From assembly GCF_932526225.1 (NCBI RefSeq), contig NC_064038.1:5502741-5566740 (forward strand): a stretch of DNA of 64,000 bases, in the 5' to 3' direction. Made by a program: the position numbers and the translations under genes. Of this stretch, positions 56,901-64,000 are shown piece by piece. The notes beneath the pieces were generated by a model that saw nothing but the letters and a program-made list of their open reading frames with translations, had not been told where the DNA came from and searched no databases. This DNA is from Nematostella vectensis. Its lineage: Eukaryota; Cnidaria; Anthozoa; Actiniaria; Edwardsiidae. Numbering within the stretch: position 1 is the first letter of the stretch; each line of letters starts with the position of its first letter.

Positions 56901-59900
56901 TCCGTGGAGAGTATTACGCGATGTACTGCTGACCGTTCAGGTGATGACACGCATAATCTCACGGTGAAGGGCGTAGCTGCAGGCTGGCAGGATGACTCAT
57001 GTACGTTGCAGGGGGTCTCGTTTGCTGCCGGTGCAGGCGATCTGGTCATCATCACTGGGCCTGTTGGTAGTGGTAAGAGCACGCTGTTGATGACCATTCA
57101 GGGGGAGTTACCGCTTAATGCTGGATCAATAAGAAGACACGGTCACTTGGCATATGTAAGTCAAGTGCCCTGGGTCTTCTCGGGAACAGTACGCGAGAAT
57201 ATTACCTTTGGCAAGGAATACGATAAGGCCGCGTATGAGAAAGCAATTAAAGTGTGCGACCTGGCTAAAGACATAAATCGATTCCCAAAAGGTGACTTGA
57301 GTTGTATTGGACAACGCGGTGTTAGTCTGAGTGGTGGTCAGCGTGCACGTGTCAGTCTAGCACGCGCGGTGTACGCGGACGCTGATATCTACTTGTTGGA
57401 TGACCCTCTCAGCGCTGTTGATGCCAAAGTCGGTAGTCATCTCTTTAAAGAGTGCATCTGCGGCGCCTTAACCAACAAGGTTCGGATATTAGTCACTCAT
57501 CAGCTGCAGTATCTCAAACATGCAGATAGCATCATCGTCTTGAGCGATGGGAAGATCGCTCAGAAGGGAACGTTCCAGGACATAGATGTTTCCCATATAG
57601 GTATAGATGTCTCCAAAGACTCTGTCATCGTTAGTGCGGCACCTGTTGAAGGCCAGCAAGGTAATCATAATCTCATCGATGGGGTCCCTGCGGTAGATAT
57701 GGCAGATGAGGAGGAGGACCAAGCTGTTGGAAGTGTGAAGTTAAGCCTCTACTGGAAGTACTTTCGAGCAGGATTACCCGCAGTTGTTCTTTTTCTCATA
57801 TTTATCTTCTGCATCATTACTGAAGGTGAGAAATTGGTTATTTGCATCCTTTTGTTGCAGGTTGTCAAAAAGGGTAACGCCAAGTCTAGGATAATATATT
57901 GCGACCCTGCAGGTGACAAACATTTGGGGTAATTTGTTTATTTTAGAAAATAGGCTTCAGATATTCAAAACCCTCACTCGGAGTTAAGTAGAAAACAGGT
58001 TAAGCGCCAGAGTTTACTTTCATTTAAATTGCTAATAATTGATCAGATATTCCCTAATGCCGTGCTTTTACTCTCGAAGTTAATCACGTTTAACTCCACT
58101 TCGCGGATGGGTTTCGCGACAAATGTCAAATTACAATTCGCTTATTTATGTCTTGCATTTGATTTTAGCTTCCATCCTAGCTCCAACGTGGTGGCTATCC
58201 TATCTGTCCGAAATGACTCCGGAAAAACAGGCGTCCGGTTCAGTGCTCGGTGTTTACGCTGGCTTAGTCGGGCTTTCTTTACTCACCGCTACCGGAATGG
58301 CCTCCCTACTGCTCATCGCAGCTTTACGTTCATCTGAAAATCTTCACAACGCCATGACCACCACGATCCTCAAATCCCCTATCTTGTTTTTTGATACAAA
58401 TCCTTCTGGACGAATCATGAATCGCTTCTCAAAGGACATCGGGACAATGGATGATCACATTCCTTTAAAGTTTTCATGGACTGTGACTTTGCTGTTTCAC
58501 TTCATGGGAGGTTTGCTCTTTAGCGCTATCGTCGAGTACCGTCTCGTCCTCTCGGCTATTCCTGTGTTTGTTGCTTTTCTTCTCATCTGCTGGTTCTATC
58601 TGCGATCGAGTCGAGAGCTCCAGAGACTAGAAGCAGTGCGCTGTAGTCCCGTGTACTCGCATTTCACTGATACCTTAAATGGCCTGGAGGTAATTAGGTC
58701 TTCTCGCATGGAGAAAGGCTTTTGGGAGCAGCTAATCAGGTATGTATTATTAGTAAATTTTTTAGGGGAATATATTGTTCAAAATGTAAACCAGAATGTT
58801 CATGCATCCATATTTGTATGAAAATACCCCTTTCCCAAGGATAGTAGCTCTTGTTAATCAAATAGTTGCCGTATAATGATTGGCCTACTGTCAGTGTGGC
58901 CACGGTAGCGCGCGTCGTACCAGACAAGTCATTTTTTTGTTTTAGACACCAAGACGAGCAGTCAATGGCTCTCTCACTAGTGATCTCTGCGAGGAGTTGG
59001 ATGAACAACAACCTCGATCTCGTGTCCTTCTTATTCGTCTCGGCGGTGGCGGCAACGGCCGCCATCACACAGCAAGATCCTGGTAATAACCTGATTAACC
59101 GGTGTCACCTGTTTAACACTAGTATCTAGTTTAACGCGGGTGACTGTTCAATAAAGAAGCAAACAATATGATTAAGGGGTGGGGTGGGGTCGGGGGGATA
59201 GGGGGAGATGTATTTGATGTACAGTTGAAGCTCTGGTAAGCGACCACCTTGGGAACTGATAATTGTGGTCGTTAACGGAGCTGGTCTCTTACGAGAGCTT
59301 GCTCTCATAAGCGACCACTGGTTGCCAAAAACTTGAACAATAGGTGTTGGTCGCTTACGGGAGCTTAATTAAAATGGAATCTAAAAGTTATCGTGATAAT
59401 AACAACGCTGTGATATTTTGGTTTATTGCTTGATTTTGAAACTAGGTATTTGAGTTATCATGAGAGTGAGTTGTTTTATTTTATAGCAATTAATTATACA
59501 CAAAGTAGCTCGTTATGATCTTTTGAATCGATGACTTAAGCTTCTCGTCATTAGAATATCTTCTGCGTCTACGACGATCGTATGGCGTCTTTTGTTAGCC
59601 GATTTCTAAAGCGTGCGACAAACAAGTAGATGGCTATTGTAACTGGAAAAAGGATAAATCGTGGAGCTGGCAATAGACTAGAAATTCCTTGCACTTACAC
59701 ATTTTCTGGAGACAAAGAAATGGTTGAAATTGAAGTTAGAAAATTGAAATTATGGAATTCTTTAATAGTTGCCTACTGGAAAGGCAACTTTTGTGAAACA
59801 TTACAACATTTCCGCTTTATATGTGATTTCAGCATACATTGGATAGATGTTTATCAGGTGTTGATTGATGTTGTAAAGCCAAAAATCATCGTGGTCGCTT

Positions 59901-61445
59901 ACGAGAGCCTAAAAATAAAAGAAAATCTCAGTTGGTGTTTTGAAATTCTGGTCGTTAACGGAGCTGGTCGCACCGATAAGTTGGTCGCTTAGTGTCTCAA
60001 AGTGGTCGTTTTGCAATCAGCTCATTATTTACCATATTAAGGATCTCAAGCTAAGACATCGTTTTTGGTAAAATTTTGTAACGTTTATGTGCTGACTTCG
60101 CTGTAATTCGGTTCTATAATACAATGGTAATTAAATAGAACCCCATCTAAGACGTTTAGGTAACGAACGGTTACAAGCTCAACTTCCCCAGTTCTTCTCA
60201 GAGTAAAGTTCTGATCAAACGACACATCTGCTTAAACATGCGGGTCTACAAGACACCTGCTAGCATGGTGATAACATTGGTAGCTAGCATGGTGATAACA
60301 CTGGTATCAAAAACATTCTACTTCAGTTTCCGTTTGTCATCCAGAAACTTTTTGCGTAGGGTTGTCTTCAATGTTGCTCAGACCTCCCATGCTTCGAGAT
60401 AGGGAAAACAGCAGAACATTGTTTGACCAGAAATTGCTGCTTGCGCTATTCCCACAATTATGTTAGTGCTGTTTGTACTAAAAGCGTAAGATAGTTAATT
60501 AGGTATCCTTTATTTCTTTCAGCTTCAACGGGCATGCTTCTCTCCCTAGCAATAGCAATGGCCCAAGGAACTTCGTATGGCGTCGAGAAAGCTTCCGAGG
60601 TAGAAAATGAGATGACGTCGGTCGAGCGGGTCATCAGCTACACTCGTCTTCCCTCGGAACCTGGCTACAGCAGACAGACCCTACCGTGCGAGGACTGGCC
60701 CGAGAGAGGTGCGGTCACCTTCCGTGACATGTCTCTCGTGTATCGCGAGGGAACGCCGAGTGCGCTTGATGACATCACGCTGGAAATCACTGCCAAGCAA
60801 AGAGTTGGTATTGCTGGTCGTACAGGCGCCGGTAAATCTTCCCTATTGGCAGCTCTGTTCCGTATGCCGGAGCCTGGTGGCGAGGTCCTCATTGATGGCG
60901 TTGATCTCGGTACCATTGATATTCAGGCCGCAAGAAGGGCCATGGCCGTCATTACCCAAGACCCCGTGCTATTTGGAGGAACACTAAGAAGAAATTTAGA
61001 CCCATTTGGTAAATTCACTGATCAGGAAATCTGGGCGGCGCTAGAGAGCGTGCAGCTGCTGAACACAGTGCGGGCTCTACCTGATCAGCTGATGTACCAG
61101 CTGGGGGAGTCTGGGTCTACCTTCAGTGTCGGTGAGAGGCAGTTGCTGTGCCTTGCCCGTGCGCTGCTCAAGAGATGTAAGGTGCTTGTGCTGGACGAGG
61201 CCACGGCTAACGTGGACTATAGGACAGACAGACAAGTGCAGCAGTTGATACGGAGCAGGTTCACGGGGTGCACGGTGCTGACTATTGCTCACAGGCTCAA
61301 CACCATCATGGACTATGATAAAGTAATCGTCTTGGACAAGGGTCACGTGGTTGAGTACGACACGCCCGAGATGCTTGCTGGGAAACAAGATGGCGTTTTT
61401 GCTGGACTTTTAAAAAACTCTCATTTTCATTTGATAAGTTCGTAG
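50971..61445 (+). CDS. ABCC4-like: Gene D: ABCC4/MRP4-like ABC transporter (1290 aa)
   Basis: Six exons: 50971-51486, 52719-53098, 56480-57825, 58169-58739, 58946-59082 and 60523-61445 (3873 bases with stop), with phases 0,2,1,2,1. It is an inverted near-copy of gene C. Among exon-1 residues, differences include Phe to Tyr in GILYKGFK and Arg to Leu in SISLAIS. TMD1 comes from exons 1-3 and TMD2 from exons 3-6. NBD1 motifs are GPVGSGKSTLL, LSGGQ and LLDDPLSAVD; NBD2 motifs are GRTGAGKSSLL, FSVGERQ and LVLDEATANVD. All are intact, so both copies could be active exporters. Introns are longer than in C (intron 2 is 3.4 kb) because of several MITE insertions. An AATAAA lies at 61540-61545, 95 bases past the stop. 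The ATG follows CTCACCTACAG, a possible 5'UTR acceptor. Confidence 0.93.
51531..51803. mobile_element. Fold-back MITE with G/C runs in intron 1 of gene D
   Basis: GTAGTTCCAGAAAATATCCA at 51531 is repeated inverted as TGGATATTTTCTGGAACTAC at about 51782-51801. The interior has GGAATTTCC-like repeats and long poly-G runs (about 51642-51655 and 51760-51779). One end of the same family is found in gene C at about 35700-35735. Confidence 0.8.
51897..52320. mobile_element. TA-flanked MITE in intron 1 of gene D
   Basis: The ends CCTTATTACAC and GTGTAATAAGG are inverted and bordered by TA on both sides. Both subterminal regions are rich in TCGCGA (TTTCGCGAATTTCGCGATTT). It is absent from intron 1 of gene C, so it inserted after the duplication or was lost there. 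Confidence 0.82.
53175..53959. mobile_element. 785-bp piggyBac-like MITE
   Basis: The inverted ends GGCCTATGGTACTATCT and AGATAGTACCATAGGCC are flanked by TTAA on both sides (53171-53174 and 53960-53963), the piggyBac target. The empty site GGGGTTAAGGAGG is the sequence of the surrounding 40-bp unit. No transposase is present. A tRNA-like segment lies inside. Confidence 0.88.
53806..53880 (-). repeat. tRNA-derived SINE-like segment
   Basis: On the minus strand, GTGGCCCAGTGGTTAGCACC matches the pol III A box (TGGCNNAGTGG), and about 40 bases on GGGTTCAGTCCTCGG resembles a B box. The spacing is tRNA-like, but the arms do not fold into a clean modern tRNA, so this is probably a SINE head rather than a tRNA gene. 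Confidence 0.6.
54311..56479. other. Intron 2 of gene D, remainder
   Basis: Insertion-rich intron with no exon signal. It includes CAGGCCCGTAGCCAGGATTT near 54547, which resembles a hAT-type terminus, and a GC-rich patch at 55925-56030. A stray fragment at 56225-56300 resembles the 40-bp unit. Confidence 0.5.
59200..60010. repeat. Insertion in intron 5 of gene D with GGTCGCTTACG motifs
   Basis: This block is absent from intron 5 of gene C. Its edges and interior repeat TGGTCGCTTACGAGAGC and GGTCGTTAACGGAGCTGGTC in both orientations (59225-59370 and 59885-60005), as in the ends of a non-autonomous element. A 120-codon frame inside (59630-59992) has no recognised features. Confidence 0.6.
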
Positions 61446-61790
61446 TAGATGACATAGATCAAAGGAAAGTTTTGTGGTTGAACCGCCACATTTTGCACTT
61501 TTCAAGGCACGATATATTCATTAGACATGAGCTTTTATAAATAAAAACACTAGTTTTGTTCCCGAGAATCTCGATATAAGAGACAGTGTCATTTGTAAAG
61601 GAAACATTTCTTGCACGACAGCCAAATTGTAAAACCAGTTACTATCAAGACATTAAAAGATCATTTTCTAATGCTTTTATGGTTAAGGGCAGTGCTTTTT
61701 CGTATCAAGGCTTTGTCAAAACTCCATTTTTAATTCGAAAGAAAAGCACTGAAACTAAAATATGGTTTAGCACGATAAAAGCTGCGAAAT
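61446..61790. other. 3' flank of gene D, outer end of right arm
   Basis: This stretch contains the AATAAA at 61540-61545. It then has blocks shared in reverse complement with 29000-29206 (GTGTCATTTGTAAA, AAACATTTCTTGCACGACA, GATAAAAGCTGCG). The homology ends where the gypsy remnant begins. Confidence 0.6.
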
Positions 61791-61794
61791 CAGC

Positions 61795-64000
61795 CAAGCC
61801 CTGCCTGAGCTGTGGTAAGAATGACCGCCAGTGTGCCAACTGCAAGTAAAAACACAATGGTATTTAGGCCATGCCACAAAGCAGGGCACATCACTCGTGC
61901 ATGCCTTAGCAAGGCAACCAAGCAAATAACGGTAGAGGAACCCTCCGACCCCTCTGTGGTGTTTTCAGTCAGGCTTAGGCGCCATTAAGGGAATCACTGC
62001 TAAGCTTGAGATGAGGGAAGAAGCAGTCAACGAAAACTATGATCGTCTCAGACGGCACGGTATAGTTGAAAAGGTTGAGTATAGTGAATATTCCATCCCT
62101 ATGGTGCACGTCGAATGGCACAACTCGTTCCTATGGGGACTATGCAGTTACCGTCAACCCGCAGCTAAACCATCCCTCATTACTCCACTACCCGTATTTC
62201 AGGGGGGAGGGGGGAGGAGCGCTTTACATAGCTAGATTTGAGAAATGCATGCCAACAAATCCCAATAGCTGACAAAAGCCTACCCTATGTCATCATTAAC
62301 ACCCATAACGGGCTCTATCACTACTAGCGACTTCCTTTCGGCAAAGCCTCCAGTCCCGTCCTGTTACAGAAAACAATTTACACAATCCTACAAGGTCTTG
62401 GCAATGTTGCTAGTATTTAGGATGACATCCTAGTAACAGGACTGAATGACAGTCAGTACCTCCAAAACAACGAGAAAGTACTTCTGCGGCTTAAAGAGCA
62501 TGGATTGAGACTAAAACTTGACTGAAGTGCAAGTTGTTGAGAGTCTCATGTGGGGACCCCGTGACATCACACCCTCTGCCTTGCAGCAACAAGTGCTAGA
62601 CGAGTTACACTGGACACACCCAGAAGTGTCCCGGATGATGGCTATCGCACGTAGTCAGTTCGGGTGGCCAAACCTTGATGACGCCATCGCTGATCTAGCT
62701 CGCAACTGCTAAGTGTAACCGCCGGAACTTGACATTTACCGTGCGGTTACGAAAAATGTAGAAACAAATGCAATACTGAAAGCAAAACTATCAGGTTCTG
62801 ACACCAGCCAAAAAGTAGGCAAAAATAAATGGAATGAAACGAAAACGATCGAGCGAAAGGCAACGTGAGAACGAATACATTATGCAAGGCATGGACTTAT
62901 AAGGATTTATTAACAAATTAAATAATAACTTTCAAGTGATAACAAACATAGTCAAATCACGATAAAAGGTAATCTAAACCAAAGGCTAGTTTTAAAAACA
63001 AAGTACTTACAACCGGTAAATCAAACTGAACACAACTGGCATGACAGGCCCGTACGGACAGCGCTCTAAGCTTGTAGCTTATCTCTGCTGACTGTCTTCC
63101 CTGAGCAACTGCATATCTCGCTCCCGCATCACGCCGCACAAGCAATGCGTCTCCTTTGCTCAACGGTACTAACTAAAAAAAACTAACTAATACTGTAAAA
63201 ACAGCCGCTTTTAAACTAGCTTGGGGACGCGCATTTTTCTAGGGGCGCTAACATTTACTACCGTTCAAATTACTCAGCGTCCATTGTCCTGTCAAATTTA
63301 GAAACTAATCTTCCTGGGAAATGGTACAAGGACGCTAAACTTAAGTCAATTATCACTATCAAGCTATTGATACTAATCTAAAGAAATTTGAAACATGTTG
63401 AAAGTAAATTCCTAAACGTGTACGGATCGAATTAGAATCACGTCTGAGAAACAATCCGTAAAACAACTATAATCGCAATCCAAAAATCGCTTACTTAAAA
63501 TCTTTGCAAAATCTAAAATAACCCAAAATACCACCCGGTCACATAAGACTGCAGTAGAGTCAGAACTAACCCAGCCAAGTCACCACTGCACCCATGGATC
63601 TGGCCCTCCAAACCTTGGTAGAAAGTCCATGTTGACTTCGCCACCTATCATGACCAGCACTGTCTTCTCATGGTCGACGCCCACTCCAAGTGGCCAGAAC
63701 TGATAGGTCCTATGAGAACCACCACAGCACAGGCCACAAGCAACGCGATGCGCATGTCTTTGCCAAGTACGGTGTTCCTGAACAAGTCGTCAGCGACCGT
63801 GGACCACCATTCCGGTCTGAGGAGTACGACAACGCCCTGAAGCAGAACGGGGCACTTAAAGTGCTAGTGTCTCCCTATCACCATTTATCAAATGGCCAGG
63901 TAGAGCGATTTGTGCAGACCTTCAAACGCTTCTTGGAAACATCCATATCTCAGCCACGCCCTGGTGTGCCAAGCTTCCTGCTGAGTTATCGCAGCACTCC
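61795..64000 (+). mobile_element. Broken Ty3/gypsy remnant, continues past the window
   Basis: In order on the plus strand: zinc knuckles (AKPCLSCGKNDRQCANCK, then CHKAGHITRACLSK in another frame), the start of RT (REEAVNENYDRLRRHGIVEK at 62011), scattered RT fragments to 62510, an HHCC start (LDELHWTHPEVS, 62518-62712), then the integrase core from about 63565 (KVHVDF, VDAHSKWPEL, SPYHHLSNGQVERFVQTFKR) to the window edge. Stops and frameshifts are frequent, so it is defective. About 850 bases of unrelated DNA interrupt the zinc-binding region between 62713 and about 63560. Confidence 0.8.
63011..63172 (-). other. Possible orphan exon (PAN/apple-like start) inside the gypsy remnant
   Basis: On the minus strand an open segment is framed by TTTTTTTAG and a good donor (GTT|GTAAGTAC). 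It encodes PLSKGDALLVRRDAGARYAV...LSVRACHASCVQFD. The SVRACHASC pattern resembles the first helix of PAN/apple domains, like SECASLC in gene B. It might be part of a gene lying beyond this window or a chance frame. Support is weak. Confidence 0.25.

Noticed and set aside
59630-59992. 120-aa protein in intron 5 of gene D
   Set aside because: It lies in an insertion missing from gene C, is flanked by repeated TGGTCGCTTACG motifs, and has no recognisable features.
61586-61849. 87-codon plus-strand ORF as one gene
   Set aside because: Its first part is duplication-arm sequence shared with the flank of gene C and its last part is gypsy nucleocapsid, so the frame is a chance fusion.

Overview
This 64 kb window is animal nuclear DNA. 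Genes are split by GT-AG introns, coding density is low, and the non-coding DNA is AT-rich with many MITEs, minisatellites and retrotransposon remnants. The gene content (a secreted or surface protein joining a Cys-rich, an EGF and a PAN/apple domain; paired ABCC4/MRP4-like transporters; Ty3/gypsy and CR1-like relics) fits a cnidarian, most likely an anthozoan such as a sea anemone. The species is inference. All exon models below were built by hand from splice sites, reading phase and paralogue agreement.

Layout. (1) 1-6.1 kb: a GC-rich 205-codon ORF of unknown function, then about 110 copies of a 47-bp satellite (899-6078). (2) 6.6-20.9 kb: two tandem, same-strand (-) five-exon paralogues, here called A (296 aa) and B (293 aa). 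Each encodes a signal peptide, an 8-Cys domain of about 124 aa that I cannot name, an EGF domain, a 6-Cys PAN/apple-like domain and a hydrophobic C-terminus that may be a GPI signal. (3) 22.4-27.1 kb: two more minus-strand paralogues (E and F) of an unrecognised family with a shared HDACGYL..YHGLGPGYNYLG motif; their first exons were not found. (4) 29.0-61.8 kb: a large inverted duplication. Each arm carries an apparently intact six-exon, 1290-aa ABCC4-like transporter (C on -, D on +), diverging from a 13-kb spacer that holds a degenerate Ty3/gypsy element and several MITEs. A 5'-truncated LINE abuts the left outer end and a broken gypsy copy abuts the right outer end.

The most unusual signal is recurrent: tandem repeats built from exon edges. 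Intron 3 of gene A holds about 23 copies of a 57-bp unit resembling the exon-4 splice acceptor and exon start. Intron 2 of both ABCC genes holds a 40-bp array copying the last bases of exon 2 plus its splice donor. Gene C also has one extra copy of its exon-1 end plus donor, and gene E has a duplication beginning at its stop codon. These arrays scatter splice-site-like sequences through introns.

Long stretches not listed as genes are introns, mobile-element debris or AT-rich sequence in which I see no coding signal; they are described in the feature list.
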